This document shows positions 43,399 to 56,700 of a stretch of DNA of 64,000 bases, one piece after another. The first letter of the stretch is position 1. The number at the start of each line of letters is the position of its first letter. Both the position numbers and the translations under genes were made by a program. The DNA lies in NCBI GenBank assembly GCA_963841715.1, contig CAWJDP010000004.1:465158-529157 (forward strand), given 5' to 3'. Under the pieces are notes generated by a model that did not search any database, was not told the DNA's origin, and was given only the letters and a program-made list of their open reading frames with translations. The stretch comes from DASPWW01 sp963841715 (GTDB lineage: Bacteria; Actinomycetota; Thermoleophilia; Solirubrobacterales; 70-9).

Positions 43399-46300
43399 GT
43401 GTCTCGTGGGAAGCGACTCCGGCTCGTGAATGCCGCCCCGGCGGAGCTCGAGGAGCGTGCTTGCCCGCGACGTTCAAAGCTCGACCAGCCGACGATCCCC
43501 TCGCGCCCGTAGGCGTTGCTCCTCGGTGGGACGCTGCATGCGCCCGTATCTTCAACGGCGGTTGGCCGAGCTCGGCGGGCGGGATAGCGAATGTCCGCTT
43601 CCTAATGCCGAGCGATCTGGCGTTGGAGCTGGGCGAGCGGCGCATCTGTCGAGGCCGGAAGACAGCCGTTGCCGCCGCTCGCCGACCGGGTCCTGTTGAG
43701 GGAGATCGCGGCGAGCACAAGGGCTACTTCGAGCCGGTTCGGGACACGCCCGGGTTCGCCGATGCGTTCCATCGAGCTAGTCCGAGAGCTGCGCGGAGCA
43801 GGTTACGACGAAACCGCGCCTCGTCAAGGCGAGAGCCGACAGTGGCGAAGTTCCTGAGGCAAAGGGGAAGGACGACTCGCTCGCGGAGCTCTCTCGACAA
43901 TTCTTGACGCGGCGAAAGGGTTTCTACGGCCCGACGATGCCTACTCGACGCTAAGCGGGGCAACGCCCCTTGGCGAGCGCTGGTTCGCCTTTGGACTCTG
44001 GCGACGCGACCGATGGCCTTGATCGACAGCCTCGCTCGCGCTGGCCGCCTCGGAGATTGCCGGTGACGGTGCTACTTGCGACGACCGACAACGGGGAGGG
44101 TGCCGACGCCGCCCACGCCGGTCTTGCGCACGTGGCTCTGTGCGATCAAGGCACCAGGCTGGAGAGGCGTCGATGAGAGAGGAGGGCGCGACCACTTCCC
44201 TCGCGGCCGAGCCAGCTCGGCGCCTGTTCGCCGATCCTCAAGGGCAACGCCAGCCAGATCCCGACGGCACGCTCAAGCTCCTCTCGGGACCCGACCCGGA
44301 GCGAGAGATCCGGGAGGTGGCCCGGCACGTGCCTCGGTTGGGCGCGTGACGGCATCCGTTTCACGAGATGGCGATCGCCTATCGCCATCCGGATCACCTA
44401 TCGGCTCGCTGATCGAGTCGGTCTTCGTCGAGGCGGGATCCCCGTCTACCTGCACGAGGGCACGCCACTCGCCGAGCGCCCGTGGGTCGTCGCGCGATCG
44501 CGCTCCTCGATCTGATCGGCTCGCGACCTTGAGCGCCGCGCGGTAATCGACTTCCTCAGCGACGCGCGACCTGCCCGAAGAAGACGCGGGACAGGTACGG
44601 CAGGCCATCGCACCCGCATGGGACAAGCTCTCGCGGCGAAGCTGGCGTGGTCGAGGGCTCGGAGCAGTGGGTGGAGCGACTCGCGCGCACGTCGGACAAG
44701 CTAGATCACGAGCGAGCGCGAGTGGGAGGCGAGGGCCGAGCGAGTCGACAGCTCTGCAGGCTTCGTCTCCGACCTCAGCCGCGCCCTCGCCGACCACCCG
44801 GACGTCGCGCCGTGGTCGGACGCACCTCGCATGCGCTCGAGCAGCCTGCTCGCGGCGGTACGTCGCAGGAACCCGATCCGATTCTCGACTCGCTCGCCGG
44901 CCTGGTCGGTTTGACGCACTCGAGGAGACAGACCACGTTCGAGCGATTTCGACAGATGTGGTCGCGGAGCAATCGAGAACTCTGACGGAGCGAGGACGTG
45001 CTCGAGCAACCGGCGGGGGCCTTCGGGCGGCGCGGAGTCAACGTCCTGGACGTCAACTCGCTGCGCCACCTGCGCTTTCGCGCCGTCGCGATCGTCGGCC
45101 TCGCCGAGCGCTCCTTCCCGCCGCCCCCCGCCAGGACCCGATCCTGCTCGACCACGAGCGCGAGCGGCTCAACGCGAAAGGGCCGGCGCCGATCCCGCTT
45201 GCGCGTGCGCGGCGCGGACCCGGAACCCCTCCAGTTCGCGCTCGCAACCTCGCGGCGCGAGGAGCGCCTCCTCGTCAGCTACCCCGCGCAAGGGAACGGC
45301 AGAGAGCCGGCCGCAGCTTCCCTCGCGCTTCTACCGCGCGCTCGCCGAGGCGCGATCGGGAGGCGGGTGCCGGCGCAAGAGGTGGACCGGCTCCCGAATT
45401 GGCTCTTCGAGCGAGCATCGGGAAGCCGTATCGGCGCCCCCGGGCTCGAGGTCGCCCTGAGCCTCGACGAGCACGACCGCACGCTGATCGAGCTCGATCC
45501 CGACCTGGGCCGGGCAGTCGCTCGTCGCGGCCGAGCCGCGCTTCGAGCGCGCGCTCGCGGCGAAACGTGCGCGCTTCAACCCGTGCTCACCGAGTTCGAC
45601 GGAGTCCTCGGTGCCGACGCTCGCGCCTATCTCGCGAACTCTTCGATCCGTCGCGACGGCGTCAGCCCATCGCTGCTCGAGGACTACGCGGCCTGCCCCC
45701 ATCGCGTCTTCGTCGGCTCGGTGCTCCAGCGCCGAGCCGGACGACGAACCCGAGCGGACGATCCGTCTTGGAGCGGGCGATCGCGGGACCCTCATTCACC
45801 GGATCCTCGAGCGGTTCCTCTTCGAGCCCCCGAAGAGACGGCGAGGAGCTCCTCTACGGCGATGGCGAGGAGAGCGGCTCTGCCGATAGCCGACGAGGAA
45901 TGCGACCGGTGCGAGGAGCGCGGGGAGACGGGCTACCCCCGATGTGGCGCGTACGATCGGCTGGAGATGCTCGAGGACCTGCAGCGCTGGCTGGCCAATG
46001 AGCGCGCCGACCGAGCTTCCCCGCAACTCTCCGAGGGTGCCTACGAGATTCGCTTCGGCTACGGCCAAGGGGTCCGGGGTCCGACGGCGGGCTCTCCTCC
46101 GACGATCCGATCGAGATCACGCGGGGGGCGAAGCTGAATGTCAGGGCCGGATCGACCGCCTCAACTGGGACCGGGACCGAACGCGTTTTCGAGTCGTCGA
46201 CTACAAGACCGGCAAGGGCTACGACAGACCCGAAGGACGGCAAGCTAGCGGTGGCCGAGCGCTCCAGCTCCCGATCTACTGCTCGCCGCGGCACGGCTGC

Positions 46301-46585
46301 TCGAGATCGGGCCGAGAACGGGAGGCCGAGTACCACTACTCCACCCGGCGCGGCGGATACAAGCGCGGGGCCTTCACCGGCGAGGCTGAGCGAGCGTCGC
46401 CGAGTCGAGGTGTTGCTCGCCGGGATCCTCGGGCGGATCCGGGCGGGCATCTCCAGATGGCCGCCGAGGACCAGCGCGGTGCACGTGGTGCGACTCCAAC
46501 GGCTCTGCCCGACGGCGCGCGATCGCAGATCGAGCGCAAGGCGGGGACCGCCGCGAGGCTCAGACCGCATCGGGAGATCGAGTGA
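43399..46585 (+). pseudogene. AddB-like PD-(D/E)XK nuclease, heavily frameshifted
   Basis: Rebuilt across frames this is about 1050 residues. The N-terminal part has RYLQRRLAELGG, VRFLMPSDLALELGE and GYFEPVRDTPGFADAFHR; the middle has GVNVLDVNSLRHLRFRAVAI, VGLAERSFPPPP and DPILLDHERERLN. The C-terminus has DYAACPHRVF, GTLIHRILERFLFEPP, the nuclease core GRIDRLNWDRDRTRFRVVDY (then KTGKGYDRP), and a late CTWC..LC. The single early Cys plus the late Cys cluster is the 4Fe-4S staple of AddB nucleases. It would resect DNA ends with the AddA-like partner, which starts 8 bases later. Dozens of indels make the exact protein uncertain. Confidence 0.72.
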
Positions 46586-46592
46586 CACCCGC

Positions 46593-49500
46593 GTGACAGC
46601 CATCGACCAAGGAGTGCGCGATGAGATCCGCAAGAGCTCGACGAGAGCCTCTGCGTCGAAGCCGGAGCCGGAACCGGCAAGACCACCTCCCTTGTCGGCC
46701 AAATCACCGAGGTCCTCGCTCGCGGCCTCGCACGGTCGAGGAGATCGCTGTGGATCACCTTCACCCAGAAGGCGGCCGCGGAGCTCGCTGCTCGCGTGCG
46801 CGAGGAGCTCGAGAACGCGGAATCTCGAAGAGGCGGACGAGCGCGGCGCGCGCGGCTGGAGGAGGCGACTCGCGGTCTATATCGCGCCCGCATCGAGACG
46901 ATTCACGCCTTCGCGACCGGGATCCTGCGTGAGCGGCCGGTGGAAGCCGGACTCGATCCTGAGTTCCGACGCTCGGCGACCTCGAGGCGGAGCTCCAATT
47001 CGATAAGGCTTACGAAGAGTGGCTCGACGAGTTCATGGCGGGGGAGCGACCGGAGGTCGGGGAGGCGCGTTCAACCTCGGGCTCGGGCTCGACGAGCTGC
47101 GCCGACATTGCGGAAGTCGATCATGAGCTCCGATACCTGCTCCCGCTCGGTCGGTTCGAAGTCCGCGGCGCCGATGGGCGGAGGACCTCCGCATGGCTCG
47201 AGGCGAATCTCGAGGAGTTCGGGCATCGCGAACCGCTGCTTCGAACGCGGACGAGCAAGGGCTCGCGGCAAATCTCAGCGGCGTGTTCGAGTTCGCCGAG
47301 GCGCTCAAGATCGAGGGGACCAGCGACGTGTCCCGCGCTCGGCTGACTCCACGGCGATCGCGTCGCCGCGCCTCAGCCGTGGCGGCAGCGAGAGAAGTCG
47401 CCCGACGCTCAGGACTGCAAGCGTATGAAGGATCTCGTCCCGAGAGTATGGGAGATGCTCGATCGGTGCCTGCGAGAGGGGCTCCGAGCGCTCTCGCGGC
47501 CTCCTCCCGTTGATCGAGGAGTTCGTCGCGGGAGTACGAGCGATGCGGCGACGAGAGCAGGGCCGCGCCGACTACGACGACCTGCTGATCTGGGCGCGCG
47601 ACCTCGTGCGCGACCGCCTCGAGGTCCGCGGCTGGTTCCAGGGGCGGTTCCGGGCGGTCCTCCTCGATGAGTTCCAGGACACCGACCCGCTGCAGGTGGA
47701 GATCGCCTTCTTCCTGGCGAGGACGGCCCCCGCGCGGGGACTGGCGCGAGGTGCGCCGGCCCCCGGGAAGCTCTTCGTGGTGGGCGACCCCAAGCAGTCG
47801 ATCTACCGGTTCCGGAGGGCGGACATCGGCTCTACGAGGAGGTGCGAAGGACCCGGGCTCGCCGCCGGGCGGCGACCGGATCCGCCGGAACTTCCGCTCG
47901 GTTCCCGGCGTGATCGACTGGGTGAACCGGCCTTCGACCCCTGATCCACCCGGCGCGAGGGGGCCTACCAGCCCGAGTACGTGGCGCTCGACGGCCGCCC
48001 TCGGGGCCGCTCGGCGCCCGCCCTGGTGGCCGTCCGCAGGTCGACGAGCGGGAGGCGAACGCCGACGGCGGTGCGCGAGCGAGGAGGCGAGCGGGTGGCG
48101 GACCTCCTGGAGGAGGCGGTGGACGGCGCGGCAGTGGCTGGCCGGGGCGAGGAGACCGTCGAGCGGAGGGCGCGCTGGCGGGACATGGCGATCCTCTCCC
48201 CGCGCGACGGGGATCGAGGCCTACGAGGATGCGCTCCGCGGGCGGGATCCCCTATCGCCTCGAGGGGGGCCGCGAGTACTTCCGGCGCCAGGAGGTGCCC
48301 GGCCTCCTCTCCATCCTCCGCGCGACCGACGGCCGGAGGACAGGTCGGCCTGGCGGGCGCGCTCGGTCGAGCGCGTTCGGCTGCACGGCCGACGAGCTGG
48401 TCGTCCACCCCGCCACCGGCGGGCATCCGGTATTACCGGCCGGAGTCGCCGAGCGAGGCGGACAAGTCGTGCCGGCTTCGCGTTCCTCCGCGACCTCCAC
48501 CGGGCGAGCGGCGCTCAGCCTGCCGCCAGCTCGTCCGGCGCGCTCTTGAGCCAGGCCGGTTGGTCGAGGGTCGCGCTGACCGCCCCGCGGCCCGCAGGCG
48601 GCGGCGAACCTGCTCGCGATCGTCGATCGCGCGCGCGAGTTCAGCGCCGCGGGCGGCGGCGGGCTGCGCGCGTTCACCCGCTGGCTCGTCGAGAGCACCG
48701 ACGACGAGGCGATCGAGGTCGACGCCGGGATCGCCGAGGAGACCGACGACGTCGTCGGATCCTCACAATCCAAGCGCGAAGGGCCTCGAGTTTCCGCTCG
48801 TCGTTCTGGCCAACCTCGGCGGGAAGCCTCGAGGTGACCGCGAGCCCGTGCCGGACGAGGCTGAGAACGCTCTGCACTTCCGTATCGGCGCGGACTCGCG
48901 CAACGGCTACTACGCGACGCCCGGCTACGACGAGCGCTGGGAGGAGGAGAAGGCAGCGCAACAGGCGGAGCGGATCCGACTTCTCTACGTGGCAGCCACC
49001 CGCGCCCGCGACTACCTGATCGTGCCTCAGTTCCGAGCCAAGCTCGCGGGCGGATCCCTTCTCGAGCCGCTCGAGCCGTTGCTCACCGATGAGGCCCTCG
49101 CCAATGTCTGGCTCGTCGACGCCGACGAGATCAAACCCGTTGTTGGCGAAGAGGAGAAGGACGGCCGACCAGTCAAGTCCGATGTCAATGCCGCCCTAAA
49201 GGAGCGGGAGGTGTGGGAGGACGAGCACACGGAGCTCGTCAAGAGCGCCAACGAGGAGCTTGAGCTCACGATCGCCTCGAGCATGGAGCGGAGCCTGCGC
49301 CCGCTCTCGGCCGAGGCCTCCCACTCCGCCTCCACCTTGATCGTCTCCGATGGCCCGCCGCTTCCGGTCGGCGACGCGCTGCACCTCGTGATGGAGCGAG
49401 TCTCCCTGCCCGACGCGTCCGACCTCGACTCCGTCGTCGAGTCCGTCTGTCTCGAGGCCGAGATCGAGGACCGCGCCAAGGAGGTTCGCGAGATGGCCGA

Positions 49501-49832
49501 ACGCTGTTTGAGCAGTCCGACGGTCAAGCGCGCAATCGAATCAGGCACCTGCCAGCGCGAGGTGCCGTTCACGGTTCCGTGGGATGGCGGCTTTGCGACC
49601 GGCCGCATCGATCTCGTCTACCGGGACGAAGACGGCCTAGTCGTCGTCGACTACAAGACAGACGAGGTCGCTACCGGGGACGCCGGAGACGCACTCGCAG
49701 GAGCTCCACGCTGGGCAATGCTCCGTCTATATGAAGGCGCTCAGTGAATCCACCGGCCTCGCGGCCAATCGCGTGGCCCTTGTCTACTGCCGCCCTGGTA
49801 CTGAGGTAGAGCTTGCCGCAGGGTCGAAATAA
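46593..49832 (+). pseudogene. AddA-like UvrD helicase with C-terminal nuclease, frameshifted
   Basis: About 1080 residues across frames, GTG start. Helicase motifs in order: Walker A CVEAGAGTGKTT, ITFTQKAAAELAARVREEL (in two frames), IETIHAFATGILRERPVEAG, VLLDEFQDTDPLQV, FVVGDPKQSIYRFRRADI, KAKGLEFPLVVLANLGG (broken), and LLYVAATRARDYLIV. The C-terminal PD-(D/E)XK nuclease has GRIDLVYRDEDGLVVVDYKT. The end VALVYCRPGTEVELAAGSK is in another frame. It pairs with the AddB-like protein for double-strand-break processing or attack on foreign DNA. Confidence 0.8.
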
Positions 49833-49916
49833 CTCGCCGAGGAGGCGCGATGAAACGAAGCCAGCTTGCAGTCAGTCACTCCGTCGCTCGACGACGTATG
49901 TCGCACAAAGGCGGCG

Positions 49917-50444
49917 TCAGTGCGTTGCCCAGAAGTTGTACGGCGTCTCCAAGACCTCGGCCGCATAGGGCTCAAAGACGTAGCACTCGAGATCGTCGGC
50001 GATCTCGACAACCCGGAACTCCATCTCGGTGACGCGCTATTTCTGCCTTTCGAACTCCCGCTTGAAGCCCTTGTGGAGCTCGCGTGCGGCTCGGCCCGGT
50101 CGGCATCCGGCTCAGCTTCCTCTCGCCAAGGGCGTCGAGCGTCAACCGCCACGCGAAGGTGGCCTTGTTGTGGCCGGAACTCGGCACGGTATGGCCCGGC
50201 CAACCGCGTTCGGAAGTTCGAGTAGCCCTGTCCGGTTAGCTTCGCCTTCTCGGTCACTGCCGCAGCGCCCGACATACAGGTGCTTGCCCTTCTCCGTGAA
50301 GAGGTAGACGCCGTGGGTGCTCGGCGCGGGGTGACGGTCGGTCCTCGCCCGTAAACCTCCGACTGCGAGCAGTTCCTCGAGGTAGTCCGGGCAACTTGGC
50401 GATCGCGGCGTCCCATGAGCTGCTTCCCACGCTTCCGGGGCCAT
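49917..50444 (-). pseudogene. GIY-YIG nuclease domain protein, frameshifted
   Basis: About 170 residues over frames on the minus strand: WDAAIAKLP, PDYLEELLAVGGLRARTDR, the GIY-YIG core THGVYLFTEKGKHLYVGRCG, LTGQGYSNFRTRLAG, HNKATFAWRLTLDALGERKL, then MEFRVVEIADDLECYVFEPY and the end ETPYNFWATH. The Arg after YVGRCG and a later Glu (VFEPYAAEVL) fit the catalytic set. It is inserted antisense between the AddA-like gene and the DUF6361 trio. A GTG at 50430 is an alternative start. Confidence 0.65.
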
Positions 50445-50589
50445 CGATCGAGCATATCCCGGCGATCCAAATAGGGTGGACGTACACGAGCAACGGCGGC
50501 CATCCTGACGAGCTGCGCTCCAGCGTCAGAAGCGAGCGGGGTGCAACCGACTCTTTCAATGCCTGCACTACGGGGTTCCGCAGATAGAG

Positions 50590-51825
50590 ATGTCTTCCGC
50601 ACTCACCTGGCTCGATTTCTCTGACCAAGAGCAGCGCAAGGTGCTCGACGTCATCAAGCTGTTCAGACAGCAGGGAACGGTCGACGAACTGGGCGTCGGC
50701 ACGATCCGCGATGGGCTGGCCGACCTTCTCTTCCCGGGGACCTCAACCCTTCACACCCGCGCCGGCTACCTGCTCTTCGTCCCCTGGATCTACCAGCAAG
50801 TCGAGGCCTCTGAGGCGAAGTCACGCGACCCGTGGCGCTCGGCGCGCAACTTGGAGGTCCGCCTGATCGACGAGCTCGCTGGCTCAGAAGACCCCGAGGG
50901 AACGATCGGCATCAACCGCCGCGGTCAACTGAAGACCTTCCCGAGCACGATCTACTGGGCGGCGCTCGCGGTCTTTCGGATTCGCCTCTACCGGGGCAGC
51001 CAGGGCCAGTACCACCGCTGGGTGAGCCAGCAGCGCGGCCGTGCGATGCGTCCGCTGATCGACGCAGACGGAAACGCCGTAGGCGTCAGCCGGCGAAGCT
51101 GGCATCCGAGCCCGGATCCCCCACCAGGGTTTCCCCGGAGGCGCGTCGTTCTCGCCTTTCTGCAGAGGACGCCGGCCTACTTGCGAGAGCGAATGACCGG
51201 CGCCGCGCGCGACGGCTCAGGGGCGCTCAACCTTGCTCTCTTACATGCTCGCCGAGGGCTTGGACGGCGAGGACATCGACAAGCCCGTGGTTGCTCGAGA
51301 GGTCGAGCGATGCCCAGCCATCTCGACCGAGCTCCTTCACCACGCGGGCCTCTTCTCGCTCGCCATGAATGGCGCGCCGCTGCTCTACAACCTGATGCTC
51401 GCCGAGAAGGCCGAGAGAACGCACGACAGGCGACGAGGACTTCGAGCAACGCCTGCGCGAATGGGTGAGCTGAGGTCGAGGCAAACGTCGCGCTGCGGAG
51501 CTGGGATCGCGCCGAGTTCTGGGAACAGGTCGCCCAGTCGCCGGCGCGAGTCGCCTATCCGACGCGGCGCTTCGTCGATTCCTGGCTCGACTTGACCCTC
51601 AAAGGTGATCCGAGCAAGCTCGCCCAGCAGCGATCGTGCCCGCGCCTTGATCCTGCAGCCGAGAGCAGGGCCTCAAAGGGCCGCGCGCAAGGCTCGTCAA
51701 CGCTGAAGCGCTGACGATCTTGGGGCGGGGACGCGGGCACCCGTCGCCTCGATTATCGCTGGGAGGACGTGAAGCGGATCCTCGCTGACGTCCTCAGGAC
51801 CAACGCCCGAGGCGCTCGTGCTTGA
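50590..51825 (+). pseudogene. DUF6361 family protein, frameshifted
   Basis: About 410 residues. The intact first part (50590-51110) has the family start LTWLDFSDQEQRKVLDVIKL, then DELGVGTIRDGLADLLFPGT, LHTRAGYLLFVPWIYQQVEA and TFPSTIYWAALAVFRIRLYR. After breaks from about 51112 it continues with ELLHHAGLFSLAMNGAPLLY, RVAYPTRRFVDSWLDLTLKG, and ends GTRRLDYRWEDVKRILADVL. DUF6361 has no assigned activity; in my recollection it is found beside phospholipase D-like and helicase genes. It overlaps the PLD-like gene by 8 bases. Confidence 0.78.
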
Positions 51826-53707
51826 GCCCGACGATCGCCGGCTCCTTCTCGAGTCGCTGCGGCCGCCCATCGGGTACGAGCTCGACCACGCCCTAGGCAC
51901 GACCTTCACCCTCGACCTTCTCGCGCTGCTGACGGCGCCGATGGCGTTCACGCTCTTCGACAGCGAGGGCGAGGACGGCGGCCCGCCCACCGACCCGGTC
52001 ACCTTGCTGCGCGCCGTTCGCGAATACGGCGATCGGGTGACGATCTTCTGCCAGGGCGGGCAGATCGCCGTCCCCCCGCACGACCAGCTGCTCTTCGCGA
52101 ACCTCGAAGGACTCCGTCTACCAGGTCAACTTGCGCGGCCGTCTCTTTCACCCGAAGGTCTGGCTGCTCAGGTTCGTCGCTGCCGACGCAACCCGTCCGC
52201 TACCGCTTGCTCTGTCTGTCGAGGAACCTGACGTTCGATCGCTCCTGGGACACGGTCCTGCGCCTCGACGGCGAGCTGACCAGCGCGCAAGAATGCGTTC
52301 AAGGCCAACCACCCGCTCGGTGACTTCTTCGCCGCGCTTCCCGACATGCGCCTCAAGCCGCGATTGCCGGCGAAACGCCTTGAGCAGCTGACTCGCATGG
52401 AGCGCGAGGTCCGCCGCGTGGCCTTCGAGCCGCCAGAGGGTTTCGATCCGGCGATCGACTATCTGGCCGCGCGGAATCGAGGGCTACAGAAAGGCCTGGC
52501 CGTTTCAGGGAGACATCAGGCGGATGCTGGTGATCTCTCCATTCATCGGCCCGAAAGCGCTCGCCGACCTTGCCGAAGCTTGGTGACGATCACGTCCTCG
52601 TCTCGCGCCCGGAGTCGCTCGACAAGCTGCCTGATCGGGAGGTGCTGCAGTCGTTCGACGTTCGCCACATGGACCCGGCGACAGAGTTCGATAGTTCCAC
52701 AGGACGAGGAGGCGAATCCAGATCTCGCAGAGGAAACGCGAGACGCTTCGCGGCTTGCACGCGAAGGTCTATGCCGCCGAATAGGGGCATGCGAGCGAGC
52801 ATCTGGGTCGGCTCGGCCAACGCCACGGAGGCCGGCCTCGCGCCAAAACGTGGAGCTGCTGATCGAGCTGCACGGCTCGCGCTGGCATTGCGGCGTCGAG
52901 GCAGTTCTCGACGGCAAAGGAAATGGAGCAGATTCCTTCGGCTCGCTTCTCACCCCTTACGACCTCTCTGTCGAGCCGACCCTGCCGGATCCCGCACTCG
53001 AAAAGCTCGAAGAAGATGTCGAGAGCGCTTCGCCTGGACTTCGCCCGCCAGCGAATGATCCTCAGCGTAGAAGCACCCAACGAGGACGGCGAGTACATCG
53101 CTCGAGCTGATCGGCCCAAAGCCTGATTGGCCGAAGCTCGCGCGAGGAGTGAAGGTCTCGGCCTGGCCGATAACACGCAACCCGGGCGAGGCGAAGACGC
53201 GCCTGAAGTCCGCACGCAATCAGGTCCTCGCGCGCTTTGACGCGATGCCGGCCACCGCGCTTACCCCCTTCATGGCGTTTGAAATCGAGGCCAAGGCCGG
53301 CGAGCTCAGCCACTCTGTCCGCTTCGCGCTGCATCTGCCCCTGCGCGGCGCGCCGCGCGGGTCGGCGCGAGGACATCTTGCGGGCGCTGCTCAATGACAA
53401 GGACCGCATCCTTCGCTACTTGCTGCTGGTTCTGGCTGAGACCGGCGGCGCCTCGGCTCTGGCGCCGGACGTGATCGAGGCCCTGAGCACGCCGACCCCA
53501 TCAGAGACCGGCCCGCGCGGCGCGCTGGATCTGCCTCTGCTGGAGGGACTACTGCGTGCGCTCGATGGCGACCAGGCGAAGCTCGAGCAGATCGACCGCC
53601 TGCTCACGGACCTGGAGAGCGCTGGCGCGGTCTCGGACCTCCTCCCGAAACGTTTCCGCGATGTCTGGGATCCGATCTGGGCGGCGAGGAGAAAAGCTCG
53701 CCGGTGA
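51818..53707 (+). pseudogene. Phospholipase D-like protein, frameshifted
   Basis: About 625 residues across frames, GTG start inside the DUF6361 end. The N-terminal domain has LDHALGTTFTLDLLALLTAP and an HxK half-motif in RLFHPKVWLL. The second half has RRMLVISPFIGPKALADLAE, HDHVLVSRPESLDKLP-like text, and LHAKVYAAEYG with WVGSANATEAGL, the classic PLD HxK...N signature. PLD-fold proteins in restriction and defence loci act as metal-independent nucleases. The C-terminus is helical (LLEGLLRALDGDQAKLEQID). Its stop overlaps the helicase start as GTGA. Confidence 0.78.
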
Positions 53708-56700
53708 GCGCGAAACCGCAGGTAAAGCCAGACACCGCCCAGGTGCTGAACGGCCTCAAAGACTTTCAGCTGCGAACGGTGGACCACGTCTTCACCGCCT
53801 CTACGCGAAGAGCGACCCCGCCTACCGATTCCTCGTCGCCGACGAGGTCGGCCTAGGCAAGACGCTCGTTGCCCGGGGTGTAATCGCCCGGGCCGTGGAT
53901 CACCTCTGGAACAAGGTGGACCGCGATCGACGTCGTCTACATCTGCTCGAACGCCGACATCGCCCGGCAAAACCTCGATCGGCTCAACATCGCCAAGGAC
54001 GACGACGCGGTTCTGTCCTCTCGCCTGACGATGCTCGCAAGCCAGGTCCATGACTTCCGCGACAAGAAGCTCCACTTCGTCTCGTTCACACCGGGCACCT
54101 CGTTTGAAAAGCAAGCGGGGCTTGGGTCGCGCAGAGGAGCGCGTTCTTCTGTATTGGCTACTGCGCATCCCCGTGGAGGCTGGGCGAAGCAGTCGCCCCC
54201 TTGAACGTCCTTCAGGGCTTCTCCACGCCCAAAGCACTTTCGACGCCACGCTCACGCCTTCGATCCTCGACAGATCGACCCGGTCATCCGCCGCGCCTTT
54301 CGCGAGCGCCTGCGGGAGCACGAAGCCTGAGGCGCGCGCTGCCGGCAGGCCCGAGCCTGCGCAGCCGCTTCCGCAGGCTCTGCGCCAAGCTGCCCCGAGC
54401 CCGCGACTACTCGGGCATTCCCGACGACGTTCACTACGAGCGCACCGACGTAGTCGCCACCCTTCGCGCCGTCCTCGCCGCCGCCTGCGTGACAGCGCTG
54501 GAGCCAGACCTCGTCATCCTCGACGAGTTCCAGCGCTTCCGCTACCTGCTGGACCCGCAGGACGAGGCCAGCAGGCTGGCGCACGAGCTCTTCAACTACG
54601 AGCGGGTCCACGAGTCCGGCAGATTCGACGAGCGCTGCCGGGTTCTCTGCTCTCCGCCACCCCGTACAAGATGTACACGACGGCCGGCGAGCCCGGTGAG
54701 GAGGACCACTACAAGGACTTCCTCGAGACGGTCGGCTTTCTGTTCGGGCGCGAGGAGCCTAAGGAGGAGCTGCGCGAATCGCTCAACGAGCTGCGCACCG
54801 AGATGCTCCGCCTCGACGAAACCAGCCGCGATCGCGTGCTTGAAATACGCGCACGCATCGAGGCTTTGCTGCGGCGGGTAATGGTTCGCACCGAACGGCC
54901 TGGCGGTAACGAGCGACCGCAACGGAATGCTGGCGACGGTTCGCTCAAACCCACCGAGGCTCGAGAGCTCTGATGTCTCCGCCTACATCGGCCTTCAGCG
55001 CACGGCGCGCGACCTAGACCACCCCGACGTCTCGAGTACTGGAAGTCGGCCCCCTACCCGCTGAACTTCATGGACGAAGGCGACTACAAGCTAAAGCGTA
55101 CTTCGCGAGTGCGGTCAAGCATCGGGACGCGACTCCGCCTCTCTCGATCACGACATGCGCGATGGCGCTGCTGAGCTGGCGAGACATCGAGCGCTACCGG
55201 AGCGTCGACCCCGGCAACCCTCGGTTGCGTCAACTCCAGGAAGAGATGATCGAGAGCAAGGCGTGGCGCCTACTTTGGCTGCCGCCGTCCCTCCCCTACT
55301 ACGAGCTCGGCGGTCCGTTCGCCGATCCCCAACTACAGCGGCTGACTAAGCGCCTCGTTTTCTCGGCCTGGAAGGTCGTGCCAAAGGCGCTTGCAAGCGT
55401 TCTCAGCTATTCGGCCGAACGCGAGATGATGCGCTCACGTGGCGGCAGGCCGATGAACACACAGGAGGCGCGAGCCAAGCGCGCTCGTATGCTCGAATTC
55501 GCGCGGCGAAAGGGCCGGCTCGCCGGGATGCCCGTGCTCGCGCTGATGTACCCGTCGCTGACACTCGCGCGAGAGGTCGACCCGTTGCTCCTCTCGAGAG
55601 ACTTTCACTCCGCTGAGGGCAGGACTCCCACTCGCACCGAGCTTGTGGCCGCGGCTCGCGAGCGTTGCGCCGAGATCCTGAAACCACTCATGACGGCGCA
55701 CAGCGTCGCAGAGGCGGGGACGAAGACGAAGCTTGGTACTGGGCCGCGCCCGATCCTGCTCGACCAGCCGCGCTGCACCCGAGGCGACAAGGAACTGGTT
55801 CGACGAGGTGACAGTGAGCGAATGGTCTGGCGGCGAACGCTCGATCAGCACCACGACCGGGGAGTCCGGCTTCGCCGACCACGTCGAACGGGCACGGCAA
55901 CCTGGTTGACGGCGAGATCGACCTAGGGCGCCCGCCGACGGATCTCGCGGCCATCGTCGCGGACATGGCGCTCGGAGCGCCCGCGGTTTGCGTTTCGCGC
56001 GCACTTCGCCGTGTCGGTGGCGAGGACGCGGCCTTCGGCCATCCCGGTCGCACCGCCGCCGGCGCCGCCGCCTTCGCATTCCGTCGCCTATTCAACGCCC
56101 CAGAGTTCAGCGCCGTAGTCAGAGGAACTCGAACCTCGCTCCCGTACTGGCGGCGTGTCCTTCGAGTACTCGATCGACGGTGGCATTCAGGCGTTCGCTC
56201 GACGAGTATGCGCACGTCCTCGTCGAAGCGTTAGGCCTAATCGACAAACCAGCTCAGCTCCGCATAAGGCGCATCGCCGCCGAGATGGGGCGCTCGATCG
56301 GCATCAGCCCGAGCCGGCTGCGAGTCGATGACATCGACTTGTCCAAAGCCAAGGGCGACCGCAATTGAACGCCGCGAGATGAGGGCCCGCTTCGCCGCTC
56401 GCTTCGGCGTTGAGGAGAATCCCGAAGACGGGAGCGAGCCGACGCGTTCGGACGCGATCCGCTCGGCCTTTAACTCACCCTTCTGGCCATTTGTCCTCGC
56501 GAGCACGTCGGTCGGGCAGGAGGGGCTCGACTTTCATCTCTACTGCCACGCCGTCGTCCACTGGAATCTGCCTTCCAATCCGATCGACTTCGAGCAGCGC
56601 GAGGGGCGGGTCCATCGGTACAAAGGCCACGCAGTTCGAAAGAACCTCGCTACCGTCCACGGTGCCCAGGCGCTTCGGACCAACGCCGAAGATCCTTGGT

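Noticed and set aside
49784..50602. 272-codon minus-strand open frame as a gene
   Set aside because: Only a short part is in the GIY-YIG frame. The remainder is Ser/Arg-rich shadow, so the gene is drawn across frames instead.
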